Part shown: piece by piece, positions 44,054-53,438 of the stretch
Layout of the letters: each line of letters begins with the position of its first letter
Numbering within the stretch: position 1 is the stretch's first letter
From: DSXH01 sp020724325
GTDB lineage: Bacteria; Bacteroidota; Ignavibacteria; Ignavibacteriales; Melioribacteraceae
Direction: 5' to 3'
NCBI GenBank assembly: GCA_040756515.1
Contig: JBFLYW010000001.1
Coordinates: 124,001-188,000, forward strand
Length of the DNA stretch: 64,000 nucleotides
Translations under genes and position numbers: made by a program
Notes under the pieces: model-generated
Told to the model about the DNA's origin: nothing
What the model saw: only the letters and a program-made list of their open reading frames with translations
The model's database searches: none

Positions 44054-45517
44054 CTATTTTATTTTAGATATTTCTACTAATATTGCTTTTAGCAGAGAAT
44101 AAAATCTTTCGACATCATGAATTTTTACTCTTTCATCTGGAGAATGTGCTCCTTGGATTGTTGGTCCGAAAGATACCATTTCCAGCCCGGGATATTTACT
44201 GCCCAATATTCCGCATTCTAAACCGGCATGTACCGCTTTTAATTCAGGTACCTTACCAAATAATTCCTTATGAACTTTTCGGGATAATTTAAGTAATTTG
44301 GAATTGAGATTCGGCTGCCAGCCTGGATACCCCTCATTAACTGCAACAGCTGCATCTGCAAGATCAAATACAGATTTTACAGAAGCTGCAATGTTCCGTT
44401 TCGCTGATTCGATAGAACTTCTTTGGTTGGTTCCAATTCTGATTTCATCATTCTCCATTACTACAGTTGCAAGATTTGTAGATGTTTCAACAAGTCCGGG
44501 AATATCCCTGCTCATAGAAACAACACCATGAGGTAAGCCCAGTATTACATTTATCACTTTATCTGCAAATTCCTTTGTAAAAACCTTACCCGAAGTATCT
44601 GACTTGGGTTTTTCAAAAGTTATTTTTATTTCTCCGTCCGATCCTTTAAACTCGAGAACCGATTCCAAAGCAAAGGTATTAATATGTTCACGTAATACAA
44701 CTTCATCTTCACTTCTAATGTAAATAAGAGCTTCTGATTCGCGAGCTATAGCGTTTCTTTTTGAACCTCCGGAAATAGTACCGATGTAGTAATCCACCGC
44801 TTTTAATTTATTGAGAAGCAAACCTAATAGTTTAATTGCATTTGCTCTTTTATCACCAATATTAATTCCAGAATGACCGCCTTTCAAACCGCTAATAAAA
44901 ATTGTGTAGGAATTCCAGCCCTCGTCAACAAGCTGATAGTCAATATTCAGCGTTCCAATAACATCCATAGCGCCGGCACAACCGATATAAAAAATTCCGT
45001 CTTCTTCAGAATCAAGATTCAAGAGATACTTGCCGCTAATAAATTGCGGTTCAAGATGGTTTGCACCAGTAAGACCTGTTTCTTCGTCAACAGTGAATAG
45101 TAATTCAATTTCTCCATGATTAAAGTTATCATCGTTAACAAGTGCAAGAGCAGCAGCAGTACCAATTCCGTTATCTGCGCCAAGAGTTGTTCCATCGGCT
45201 TTTATCCAGTCACCATCTCTTAGAAGTTTTATTGGGTCGTTATTAAAATCATGTATTGTATTTTTATTTTTTTCACAAACCATATCGACATGATTTTGAA
45301 TAACAACAACAGGGGCTTTTTCGAAGCCGGGTTTAGGAGGAATTTTGATAATAATATTTCCAACCCGGTCTTCCTTAAAATCGAGATTATTGTGTCCGGC
45401 AAAATTTCTTAGGTATAGACGAATACGTTCCTCATGTTTTGATGGACGCGGGATCTGACATATTTCATAAAACCGGTTCCATAAGTTAGCCGGAGCTAAT
45501 CCTTCTATTACTTTCAT
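44054..45517 (-). CDS. pepD: Aminoacyl-histidine (cytosol non-specific) dipeptidase PepD
   Basis: PepD is a two-zinc M20 peptidase that cuts Xaa-His and other dipeptides. The 487 residues show VVIQNHVDMVCEKN and TTLGADNGIGTAAALAL (metal ligands), FTVDEETGLTGA (catalytic Glu), and HAGLECGILGSKYP, all diagnostic of the PepD type. A GGAGG lies four bases before the ATG. It might release histidine for the hut genes, but that is speculation. Confidence 0.95.
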   Translation of the reverse strand: MKVIEGLAPANLWNRFYEICQIPRPSKHEERIRLYLRNFAGHNNLDFKEDRVGNIIIKIPPKPGFEKAPVVVIQNHVDMVCEKNKNTIHDFNNDPIKLLRDGDWIKADGTTLGADNGIGTAAALALVNDDNFNHGEIELLFTVDEETGLTGANHLEPQFISGKYLLNLDSEEDGIFYIGCAGAMDVIGTLNIDYQLVDEGWNSYTIFISGLKGGHSGINIGDKRANAIKLLGLLLNKLKAVDYYIGTISGGSKRNAIARESEALIYIRSEDEVVLREHINTFALESVLEFKGSDGEIKITFEKPKSDTSGKVFTKEFADKVINVILGLPHGVVSMSRDIPGLVETSTNLATVVMENDEIRIGTNQRSSIESAKRNIAASVKSVFDLADAAVAVNEGYPGWQPNLNSKLLKLSRKVHKELFGKVPELKAVHAGLECGILGSKYPGLEMVSFGPTIQGAHSPDERVKIHDVERFYSLLKAILVEISKIK

Positions 45518-45541
45518 AATGCCTCCATTCCAGTTTTGTTA

Positions 45542-47365
45542 TTATGCAAATTGTTTTTCTGCAAGTCGAGCATTCTTTTTATCCAATTCGGTAAGATATT
45601 TTTTTCTGATTCTAATATTCTGTGGAGTTACTTCAACATATTCATCATCATTAATTAATTCAATAGCCATTTCAAGAGTTAATAAACACCTGGGTTCAAG
45701 ACGTATTGCTTCATCGGCTCCGGAAGCCCGCATATTTGTAAGCTGTTTTGTTTTACAGACATTTACACGCATATCGTTTTCTCTGGAGTTTTCTCCAACT
45801 ACCATTCCTTCATAAACCTTGATCCCCGGTTCTATAAAGAACTGACTTCTTTCCTGAAGTTTCCACATTGCATATGCAGAAGCAACACCGTTTTCCATCG
45901 ATATTAGTGCCCCTTTTGTTCTGCTGATTATTTCCCCTTTGTATGGTTCATATCCATGGAAATTATGATGCAATATTCCCGTTCCTTTTGTATCTGTCAT
46001 GAATTCTGAACGGTAGCCAATTAATCCTCTTGCTGGAATTATAAACTCCAAGCGCACATTCTCATTAAATGAGATCATGTTTTTCATTTCACCTTTACGT
46101 TTGCCCAGCTTCTCAATAACAACACCTACATACTCATCAGGAACATCAACAATTACGTGTTCAAACGGTTCACATAAAACGCCATCAATTTTTTTCATTA
46201 TCACTTCAGGCTTGCTTAACTGAAGTTCAAATCCTTCCCTTCTCATATTTTCTACCAGTATAGCAAGGTGAAGTTCTCCTCTTCCGCTTACTTTAAACAC
46301 ATCCGGGGATTGAGTAATCTCAACACGCAAACTAACATTAGTTTTCAATTCCTTTGAAAGCCGTTCACTAAGATTTCGCGTTGTTACGTATTTGCCTTCA
46401 AGTCCTGCAAAAGGAGAATTGTTAACAATAAAATTCATGGTAAGAGTGGGCTCGTCAATCGTAACAAACGGAAGCGGTTCCTGATTTTCAGGATGACAAA
46501 TCGAATCACCAATGTCAACATCTTCCAGTCCGGCAACTGCACCTATATCCCCGGCAAAAACTTCATTAACCTCAATCCGTTTTATATTTTCAAATACGTA
46601 TAATTTAGAAACTTTTGTCATATACTTTTCACCGTCGCGGGTTATCAAGACTACCGGATCGCCTACAGAAATTTTTCCGCTATGAATTCTACCGATTCCT
46701 ATCCTGCCAAGGTAGTCATTATAATCTATTGCAGAGACAAGCATTCTAAAAGGTTCGTCAATTACATTTGGAGGAGGGACGTGTTCAATTATTTGTTCGA
46801 GGAGAGCTTCGAGGTTGGTAGATTCATCATCAAGCTGACGCTTAGCAATGCCTTGTTTAGCAATAGCAAAGACATAAGGAAAATCCAATTGTTCATCATT
46901 AGCACCGAGCGAAACAAACAGATCGAACACTTCATTAAGCACCTGATTAGGACGCGCATCTTTTCTATCGATTTTATTTATTACAACAATCGGTTTTAAG
47001 CCAAGGTCTAAAGATTTTTTAAGAACAAATTTTGTTTGAGGCAGTGGACCTTCGGCGGCATCAACCAGAAGGAGAACTCCATTTACCATTCTTAAGGTTC
47101 GTTCTACTTCTCCGCCAAAATCAGCATGACCCGGAGTGTCAACAATATTTATTTTAATATTTTTATAAGTGATGCTGCAGTTTTTAGCAAGTATAGTAAT
47201 TCCTCTTTCTTTTTCGAGCTGATTAGAATCCATAACCCGTTTATCAACCTTTTGATTTTCCCTCCAGGCACCGGTTTGTTTTAACATGTAATCAACTAAC
47301 GTGGTTTTACCATGATCTACGTGAGCAATAATTGCGAGATTTCTTAGTCCAGAATTTTTCAACAA
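45542..47365 (-). CDS. typA: Translational GTPase TypA/BipA
   Basis: TypA is a ribosome-binding GTPase linked to stress and cold growth and 50S assembly. The 607 residues begin LRNLAIIAHVDHGKTTLVDYML (P-loop) with RGITILAKNCSI (switch I), DTPGHADFGGEV (switch II) and NKIDRKDARP. The EF-Tu-like, EF-G-like and TypA-specific C-terminal domains are complete. The start is one of two tandem TTG codons (47365 or 47362) after an AAGGAAGG. Confidence 0.96.
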   Translation of the reverse strand: MLKNSGLRNLAIIAHVDHGKTTLVDYMLKQTGAWRENQKVDKRVMDSNQLEKERGITILAKNCSITYKNIKINIVDTPGHADFGGEVERTLRMVNGVLLLVDAAEGPLPQTKFVLKKSLDLGLKPIVVINKIDRKDARPNQVLNEVFDLFVSLGANDEQLDFPYVFAIAKQGIAKRQLDDESTNLEALLEQIIEHVPPPNVIDEPFRMLVSAIDYNDYLGRIGIGRIHSGKISVGDPVVLITRDGEKYMTKVSKLYVFENIKRIEVNEVFAGDIGAVAGLEDVDIGDSICHPENQEPLPFVTIDEPTLTMNFIVNNSPFAGLEGKYVTTRNLSERLSKELKTNVSLRVEITQSPDVFKVSGRGELHLAILVENMRREGFELQLSKPEVIMKKIDGVLCEPFEHVIVDVPDEYVGVVIEKLGKRKGEMKNMISFNENVRLEFIIPARGLIGYRSEFMTDTKGTGILHHNFHGYEPYKGEIISRTKGALISMENGVASAYAMWKLQERSQFFIEPGIKVYEGMVVGENSRENDMRVNVCKTKQLTNMRASGADEAIRLEPRCLLTLEMAIELINDDEYVEVTPQNIRIRKKYLTELDKKNARLAEKQFA

Positions 47366-47374
47366 CCTTCCTTT

Positions 47375-48454
47375 TTAGCTATGTCTAATATTTAATATGT
47401 CGCCATCTTTTACTATGTACTCTTTCCCTTCCAAACGCCAGGCGCCGGCTGCTTTACATTTATTAAACGAACCATGCTCAATAAAATCTTCGTAATGAAC
47501 AACTTCCGCACGTATAAACCGATTAAAGAAATCCGTATGTATTACTCCGGCTGCTTGCTGTGCATTAAAATTTTTCTTAATAGTCCAAGCGCGGCATTCA
47601 TCCTCGCCTACAGTAAAAAATGAATGGAGACCTAATAATTCGTATGAGGATTTTAAAATCTTTGCTAAAGCTGATGTAGTTATTCCGTAATCCTGCATAA
47701 ATACTTTTTTATCTTCATCATTCATTAGTGATAGTTCAAGCTCTATTTTAGCAAAGAAAGGAATAACCATCGAATTAGATTTCTGTAATTCAGAACTTAT
47801 TTTCTTAACCTCTTCATCAACTTTTGGAATTGAAGCTTCATCAAAATTAACCGCTATTGCAAGCGGCTTTAAGGTTAATAATTGAAACCCGGACAATAAT
47901 TTTAATTCATTCTCATCAAGATGGAGTGAACGCAGCGGAAGTTCTTTTTCACAATGTCCCAAGCATTTTTCTATTAAAGGTATTTCCCTCTTCATTTTAT
48001 CATCTTTCGATTTGAGAACGTCTTTTTTCAATTTCTCAAGTCGGTTCTCTAAAAATGCGAGGTCCGATAATAGAAATTCTGTTTCAAGAAATTTTATATC
48101 GTTAATTGGAGCCACTCTTTTCATTGGATGAGGAATTGAATCATCCTTAAATGCTCTTATTATATAAAAAAGAGCATCGTTATTACGAACACTATTCAGA
48201 AATGATGAAGTAATTTTAACCTTATTATCCTCAGACATACGGAGCCCGGGGATGTCAAGAATTTCGATAGCAGCATTAACCTGTTTTTTAGGATTGAAAA
48301 TTTTTGAAAGGTTATCCAACCTTTCATCAGGAATTATTACAACTTCAATAGAAGCTTCTTCTTTGGGACCAGCAGTATGAGCTCCACTTTTTGAAAGTGT
48401 ATTGAATAATGTAGTTTTACCAGAATATTGTAAACCAACTAAACCAATCTGCAT
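47375..48454 (-). CDS. ychF: YchF/Obg-type ATPase
   Basis: YchF is an Obg-family protein that hydrolyses ATP and binds ribosomes. The 359-residue protein has DIPGLRM (G3) and AVNFDEA (the NxxE-type G4 giving ATP preference). A TGS domain at the C-terminus has FFTVGEDECRAWTI and AAGVIHTDFFNRFIRAEV. The P-loop reads GLQYSGKTTLFN, where most YchF proteins have GLPNVGKSTLFN, so this may be a divergent subgroup. It lies nine bases before typA. Confidence 0.92.
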   Translation of the reverse strand: MQIGLVGLQYSGKTTLFNTLSKSGAHTAGPKEEASIEVVIIPDERLDNLSKIFNPKKQVNAAIEILDIPGLRMSEDNKVKITSSFLNSVRNNDALFYIIRAFKDDSIPHPMKRVAPINDIKFLETEFLLSDLAFLENRLEKLKKDVLKSKDDKMKREIPLIEKCLGHCEKELPLRSLHLDENELKLLSGFQLLTLKPLAIAVNFDEASIPKVDEEVKKISSELQKSNSMVIPFFAKIELELSLMNDEDKKVFMQDYGITTSALAKILKSSYELLGLHSFFTVGEDECRAWTIKKNFNAQQAAGVIHTDFFNRFIRAEVVHYEDFIEHGSFNKCKAAGAWRLEGKEYIVKDGDILNIRHS

Positions 48455-48554
48455 TAATTTATCTCGTTTAAAATCTATTTTAAAAACGGGTTTGAAATAT
48501 AATCAAATTTAACTGGATTAATATCTTTAACAGAATAAATAGATAAAATCTACA

Positions 48555-48842
48555 TTAAGAAACAATTTGCGTGTGGAGGGCTATTTCTTCTAGAATAGAT
48601 GACACTTTAAGACACTCCGAAAGTTCGCCGTTAAATACAACTGCTTTACCTTTTACATGTACCTCAAATGTAAGAGAGCGGGCAATGTCAAATGAGCAGT
48701 TAATTGCCTTCATAAGCTGATTTATTACTTCATCAAAAGAATGGACTTCATCGTTGAACAAAATTACTTTGTACGGAAATCCAATTGTAGTCTCATCAGT
48801 TGTTTCCGGCTCAGAAATTCCTTTTGGTTTATCAATGGGCAT
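48555..48842 (-). CDS. clpS: ATP-dependent Clp protease adaptor ClpS
   Basis: ClpS hands N-degron substrates to ClpA or ClpC. The 95-residue protein has a flexible start, then PYKVILFNDEVHSFDEVI with the substrate-pocket Asn-Asp, and VHVKGKAVVFNGEL. Length is normal. No clpA lies nearby. The gene is divergent from etfB across 120 bases. Confidence 0.92.
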   Translation of the reverse strand: MPIDKPKGISEPETTDETTIGFPYKVILFNDEVHSFDEVINQLMKAINCSFDIARSLTFEVHVKGKAVVFNGELSECLKVSSILEEIALHTQIVS

Positions 48843-48951
48843 AGTTTACACAGTTGATTCACTTAAAATTATAAAATTGCTCCCTAAAAATAAATTTTGT
48901 TTATATTTTGGCATGAAAATCCAAAAGAGTGATGCTTTAGAAAAAAACTTT

Positions 48952-48958
48952 AAGGAGG
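48952..48958 (+). promoter_or_regulatory. Consensus ribosome binding site of etfB
   Basis: AAGGAGG lies four bases before the etfB ATG at 48963. It is among the strongest sites in the window, suggesting high translation of the ETF operon. Confidence 0.75.
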
Positions 48959-48962
48959 TTTA

Positions 48963-49709
48963 ATGAAAATTGCTGTTTGTGTTAGTCACGTTCCTGATAC
49001 CGCAGCCAAAATAAATATTAAAGATGATGGTAAAGGAATTGATAAGACAGGTGTAACCTATGTTGTAAATCCATACGATGAATTTGCAATTGAAGAAGCA
49101 TTAAAGACAAAAGAAAAATTTGGCGGAGATACTGTTGCAATTAGTCTGGGAGGCGAAGCTAATAAGGAAACACTTCGCAAAGCATTAGCAATGGGTATTG
49201 ATAATGCTGTATTATTAAAAGATGATTCTCAAAGGGATTCTTTGTCTGTAGCTAAAGCTTTGGCAGACGAAATAAAATCTCAGAATTTCGAGTTAGTGTT
49301 TTTTGGTAAACAATCTGTGGATTTTGATAATTCAGTTACCGGTCAATTAACAGCTGAGCTATTGGGTTATAATTGCATCTCGGTTGTCGTTGATTTTAAA
49401 CTGGAAGGGAATAAAATTATTGCTGAAAGAGAAATTGAAGGGGGAAAAGAAGTTGTAGAAACAATTCTACCAGCAGTTATTACTACACAAAAAGGACTGA
49501 ATGAACCAAGATATGCTTCTTTGAAAGGAATTATGGCTGCCAAGAAAAAAGTAATTGAAGAAAAACCGGCTTCTTCAGCTAATAATTTTGTTGAAGTTGT
49601 TACAATGAAACGACCAGCACCTAAACAAGCCGGCAAAATAATTGGTACAGATGCATCGGCTGTTCCAGAATTAATTAGACTGCTTCATGAAGAAGCTAAA
49701 GTAATATAG
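48963..49709 (+). CDS. etfB: Electron transfer flavoprotein, beta subunit
   Basis: EtfB with EtfA shuttles electrons from acyl-CoA dehydrogenases. The 248-residue protein starts MKIAVCVSHVPDTAAKI and carries INPYDE-like VNPYDEFAIEEAL, LLKD and the AMP-binding loop FGKQSVDFDNSVTGQLTAELL. LNEPRYASLKGIMAAKKK is the family's recognition loop. It is followed by etfA after eight bases. Confidence 0.96.
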   Translation: MKIAVCVSHVPDTAAKINIKDDGKGIDKTGVTYVVNPYDEFAIEEALKTKEKFGGDTVAISLGGEANKETLRKALAMGIDNAVLLKDDSQRDSLSVAKALADEIKSQNFELVFFGKQSVDFDNSVTGQLTAELLGYNCISVVVDFKLEGNKIIAEREIEGGKEVVETILPAVITTQKGLNEPRYASLKGIMAAKKKVIEEKPASSANNFVEVVTMKRPAPKQAGKIIGTDASAVPELIRLLHEEAKVI

Positions 49710-49717
49710 AGGTTAAT

Positions 49718-50686
49718 ATGGGAAATAAAATTTTAGTTTTATTAGAACAAAGAAACGGGCAGATAAAAAAACCTTCTCTGGAAGCCGCCAAATCCGCATT
49801 TGATTTATCTGCTAAACTTTCTTGTGAATTTGAAACAGCAGTTATAGGAAATGAAATTGATAATTTGGAATCGATTGGGAATTATGGTGTTACTAAGGTA
49901 AAACATTTTAAGAATTCCGAATTGTTGAATTATTCACCTAGCGCATATTCAAAAATCCTTTCCAAATATGCCAAGGAAACCGGCGCTTCAATTATCATTG
50001 TATCAAATACAAGTCTTGGCAAAGATTTAGCTCCAAGGTTAGCTGCAGTTCTTGATGCCGGATTAGCAATGGATTGTATTTCACTTGAGGTTACGAACAA
50101 TGAAATTGTTGCAACGAGACCAATTTATGCTGGTAAAGTATTATTGGATGTTAAATTGAATAGCAGCGTTAAAATTTTCACATTAAGACCGAATGTATTT
50201 TCCGCTGCTAAGTTAAATGATGCTAAAGCAGAGGTCTCCGTTGTTAATGTTGATAATCCGGATTTAAGTACAAAGGTTGTAGAGATTAAAAAATCCGAAG
50301 GCAAAATAGATGTAGCCGAAGCGGAAATAATAGTAGCTGGCGGACGAGGTATGAAAAGCCGGGAGCATTTTCAACTTATTGATGAACTATCACAATTGTT
50401 AGGAGCTGCTTCTGGTGCATCGCGTGCCGTAGTTGATGCAGGATGGCGTCCGCATAGTGAACAGGTGGGTCAAACTGGAAAAACAGTCTCGCCAACTTTG
50501 TATATTGCGTTGGGTATTTCCGGCGCAATACAACATTTAGCGGGAATGCGTTCTTCAAAATTTATTGTTGCAGTAAATAAAGATAAGGATGCACCGATTT
50601 TTCAGATTTCGGATTATGGTATAGTAGGCGACGTTTTCGAAATTGTTCCGGTAATGATAGAAGAGATCAAGAAAATTAAATCGTGA
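49718..50686 (+). CDS. etfA: Electron transfer flavoprotein, alpha subunit
   Basis: EtfA holds the FAD of the ETF pair. The 322 residues end in the FAD-binding domain with GGRGMKSREHFQLID, GASRAVVDAGWRPHSEQVGQTG, LYIALGISGAIQHLAG and NKDKDAPIFQISDYGIVGD, all typical. No ferredoxin-like or lysine-lined bifurcating extension is obvious. It is followed six bases later by a BFN-family gene. Confidence 0.97.
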   Translation: MGNKILVLLEQRNGQIKKPSLEAAKSAFDLSAKLSCEFETAVIGNEIDNLESIGNYGVTKVKHFKNSELLNYSPSAYSKILSKYAKETGASIIIVSNTSLGKDLAPRLAAVLDAGLAMDCISLEVTNNEIVATRPIYAGKVLLDVKLNSSVKIFTLRPNVFSAAKLNDAKAEVSVVNVDNPDLSTKVVEIKKSEGKIDVAEAEIIVAGGRGMKSREHFQLIDELSQLLGAASGASRAVVDAGWRPHSEQVGQTGKTVSPTLYIALGISGAIQHLAGMRSSKFIVAVNKDKDAPIFQISDYGIVGDVFEIVPVMIEEIKKIKS

Positions 50687-50692
50687 TTAAAA

Positions 50693-51295
50693 TTGAATAA
50701 GGTTCAGGTAGAAATATTAGGATTATCCGCCAGCCCTTCAGCTGGCGGAGCTTATGCATTGCTTCTTAAAGAAGTTTATGGTGTTAGAAGGTTACCAATT
50801 ATTATTGGTTCTTTTGAAGCACAATCAATAGCCCTGGAAATGGAGGGAATTAAACCGCCGCGGCCACTTACACATGACCTGCTAAAAAATATTATTGATA
50901 TTTTAGGAGGTTCGGTTTCCGAAGTTATTATTGACGAACTACGCGAGAATACTTTTTACGCAAAAGTTAAGATTGAAGCAGCTACACTTTCTAACGAGAT
51001 TGATTCACGCCCAAGTGACGCGATTGCATTGGCTGTAAGAACCGGAGCCCCTCTTTATGTTGCAGAAGAAGTTATGAAAATTGCCTCTTTTGTACCATCC
51101 TCTGAAGAAGTTGATGAAATTCAAGATTTACCCGGTCAGCACAAACCTGAAGGCAAATCCCGTAAAAAAAATGTTCCCGAAACAAAATTAGCACAACTTC
51201 AAGATCAATTGAGAGAAGCTATTGAAAAAGAAGATTATGAACGTGCGGCTAAAATAAGAGATGAAATAAACAAGATCTCAGGAAATCAAAATTAA
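50693..51295 (+). CDS. Bifunctional nuclease family protein (DUF151) with UVR motif
   Basis: The first ~140 residues match the BFN/DUF151 domain: SASPSAGGAYALLLKE, LPIIIGSFEAQSIALEMEG and SRPSDAIALAVRTGAP. The C-terminal KLAQLQDQLREAIEKEDYERAAKIRDEI is a UVR (UvrB/UvrC-type) helical hairpin. The 200-residue combination is common in Bacteroidota-type genomes, though its role is unclear; plant relatives have nuclease activity. The start is TTG at 50693, six bases after etfA. Being in the ETF transcript appears incidental. Confidence 0.88.
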   Translation: MNKVQVEILGLSASPSAGGAYALLLKEVYGVRRLPIIIGSFEAQSIALEMEGIKPPRPLTHDLLKNIIDILGGSVSEVIIDELRENTFYAKVKIEAATLSNEIDSRPSDAIALAVRTGAPLYVAEEVMKIASFVPSSEEVDEIQDLPGQHKPEGKSRKKNVPETKLAQLQDQLREAIEKEDYERAAKIRDEINKISGNQN

Positions 51296-51860
51296 CCCCA
51301 GCTTTGTCATTAGCAAAAAGTTCTAATGACCGCCATTAGAAAAAAGTAGTGTTAAGTTGTTTTAGAATAATAAGTTCAGTTTTAGTTTACTAAATGAGTT
51401 TTGGCAATTAACTGTAAGAAAAACAGACTAAGGAAACATAATTGCCATTTGATAATTGTCTTTATAGACGAACTGGGTTTCTACTACAAAATCTGGTTTA
51501 ATAATGTAATAAGGTTACCTGTAAGGCTAAGTTTTGGTTACTAAGGTTTCCTCAATCAGATATTTGTTACTTGTTTGATTTGTTACTGGCGAACAGTTAC
51601 CTAACGATTGAACCTTAGTAACAGTGAAGAAGAGAGAAACAAATGACCTTATTACCTTATACGAGTGTAAGAAAATAATTGGCAAAGTGTTTCTGCAAAG
51701 TAGAAATAACTTCAGTTCAGCAAATGTATAAACAATTCTTACTTTATAAGGTATTGAAAGCAGGAGAAAATTGATGGTTACAATGAATCTCTTGTTCTTG
51801 CTCATACTCAGGAACTCAGCTCCATTATTGGTTTTCAGTACTTCTAATGACAAATCTGGG
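51296..51860. other. Repeat-rich intergenic region between convergent genes
   Basis: This 565-base gap lies between convergent genes. A perfect 8-base hairpin (51306-51313 with 51323-51330, loop nine) sits near its left end just past the BFN gene but has no U-run. Nested inverted repeats fill 51506-51655. A minus-strand frame of 108 codons (51527-51853) has composition like random AT-rich sequence and crosses the inverted repeats, so it is not called as a gene. Confidence 0.6.
51506..51655. repeat. Nested inverted repeats
   Basis: The outer arms are GTAATAAGGT (51506-51515) and its complement at 51646-51655. The inner arms are GTTACTAAGGTT (51537-51548) with an exact complement at 51611-51622. 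The central loop contains two ATTTGTTACT direct repeats 16 bases apart. Together it looks like a relic of a small palindromic element or a long structured RNA. No similar copy was seen elsewhere in the window. Confidence 0.55.
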
Positions 51861-53342
51861 TTAATTAAAGATTGTCTTCCCTATTTCACATTCCAGACAT
51901 TTATTTTTGGAGCAGTAATTTCTAAACAGGTCTATCATTCCTTGCGCTAAAACAGTTCTATGCAATTGATCATTCATTTGCAATGCATTAGCAACGTCAA
52001 CAATTACCTGATTTTCGGAACGCTGCTGATAAATTGAAAACACTTTTAATATTTTCTTAGTTAAGTGCGAATTTCCGAATATTTCGAAATAGATTGCAAA
52101 AAAAGGAAGGATTACATTCACAACTATTTCATCTGCGCGGGTTGCACCCACAAAATATTTTACATCGCCGTTTGAATTTTGGTCGAATACATAATGCGTT
52201 TTCCAAAAACCATCGGATTTAATTACAAATAATGAACGCAGAGAATTTATTAGAACCGTAAGATTATGGATCTCCGTAATTTTCTTAACTATTATATTAA
52301 TCATGTTGCCGTGTAAAATTTCCTTAACCAATCTGGCGCCGCCGGCAATTCTGATTGTTGGAAAGTTCTGGGGTCGTAATCTAAAAAAATGCCAGCTTGT
52401 TTCATCCATAAATTTACCATCATAAAATGGTTTCACAGAATTCCAGTTGAGCATTATCTTCTCAATATAATCCTTTGAATCCTTACTTGTAATTTTTTCA
52501 GGTGATTTAACCAATCCGCTAATGTAAAGAAGTAATGCCTCATACTTATCAACAAGTACTCCATCAGTTTCTATCTTATGCAGGAAGTTGATATTTGCCG
52601 ATAGTGCTAATTCAACCATAGGAACTTTATTCTTTGAATAACCGAGCGCTTCAAATACTAATTCATAAAAAAGCTGCTGCCAAATTTCTTTTTTGACAAA
52701 ATCTTTATGTTGAAATTTTCTTTCATGAAACCTTGAAGATAGCTCATAAGCAATTACCGGCTCTTTAATATTAAGTTCATTTAAGAATTGCAGTTCTTTT
52801 AGTCTATCGTAAATCTTGCTGCACTTTTTATGAAATCTTTCAACACCAAGTTTTGATAAAAATTTTTCTTTTATATCAGCTGGGATAGGAGTTGAAGAAG
52901 CAGAGCATTTGAGTTTTCCGGCACCTTCAATATGTTTTTCAATAATATTTTGTTTTAGATTTTCCAGGAGGTCCTTCTCAACAAAATTAGAAAGACAAAT
53001 TGAAGGTACTTTACGCCCAATCCTGGTATAAACGTAAGACTGATTATTTCTATTCAAGAGCGTAGCATGAAGAATTACACTGTTATATTTGTTATCAATA
53101 TTATGCCCGTGCCCTTTCCAATCTGTGTAGTTACAATCAATTTCAATATCTCCAACAAATGTCAGATTTCCAATTCTTATACGGGCGTTTTTAAAGTCCG
53201 GCCCAGCTATATCTTCGTTTCTTGTTCCGATATCAAGAATAGAGATACTATCGCCTGTCTCTGTTTTAAGAGGAGATTTGAAGGATTGCTTTTGCCATAT
53301 TTCATACAGCAAATTTTCTGGGATCTTTATTTCAGAACTCAT
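51861..53342 (-). CDS. DUF2851 family protein
   Basis: The 493-residue protein is predicted cytoplasmic, with no signal peptide or helix anchor. It matches the DUF2851 layout: N-terminal IWQKQSF, DIGTRNEDIAGPDFKNARIRIG, GDIEIDCNYTDWKGHGHNID, then NSVILHATL, and a C-terminal zinc-like CLECEIG with nearby NYCSKNKC. The H-x-H near DWKGHGH might bind metal. DUF2851 is conserved in Bacteroidota-type bacteria and has no known role. It is isolated between a repeat region and the pyrF end. Confidence 0.85.
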   Translation of the reverse strand: MSSEIKIPENLLYEIWQKQSFKSPLKTETGDSISILDIGTRNEDIAGPDFKNARIRIGNLTFVGDIEIDCNYTDWKGHGHNIDNKYNSVILHATLLNRNNQSYVYTRIGRKVPSICLSNFVEKDLLENLKQNIIEKHIEGAGKLKCSASSTPIPADIKEKFLSKLGVERFHKKCSKIYDRLKELQFLNELNIKEPVIAYELSSRFHERKFQHKDFVKKEIWQQLFYELVFEALGYSKNKVPMVELALSANINFLHKIETDGVLVDKYEALLLYISGLVKSPEKITSKDSKDYIEKIMLNWNSVKPFYDGKFMDETSWHFFRLRPQNFPTIRIAGGARLVKEILHGNMINIIVKKITEIHNLTVLINSLRSLFVIKSDGFWKTHYVFDQNSNGDVKYFVGATRADEIVVNVILPFFAIYFEIFGNSHLTKKILKVFSIYQQRSENQVIVDVANALQMNDQLHRTVLAQGMIDLFRNYCSKNKCLECEIGKTIFN

Positions 53343-53438
53343 AATAATGAGTTTGTTGTTATCTGACTAACTTTGTGCCACAGCGCCCACTGACTAACTA
53401 AAGTTAATATTTAATTATTGGAAATGCTACAGCTAAAA

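Noticed and set aside
51527..51853. 108-codon minus-strand frame just after the DUF2851 gene
   Set aside because: Its composition is that of random AT-rich sequence (many F, L, I, K), no family motif is seen, it crosses the inverted repeats, and the plus strand is also partly open here.
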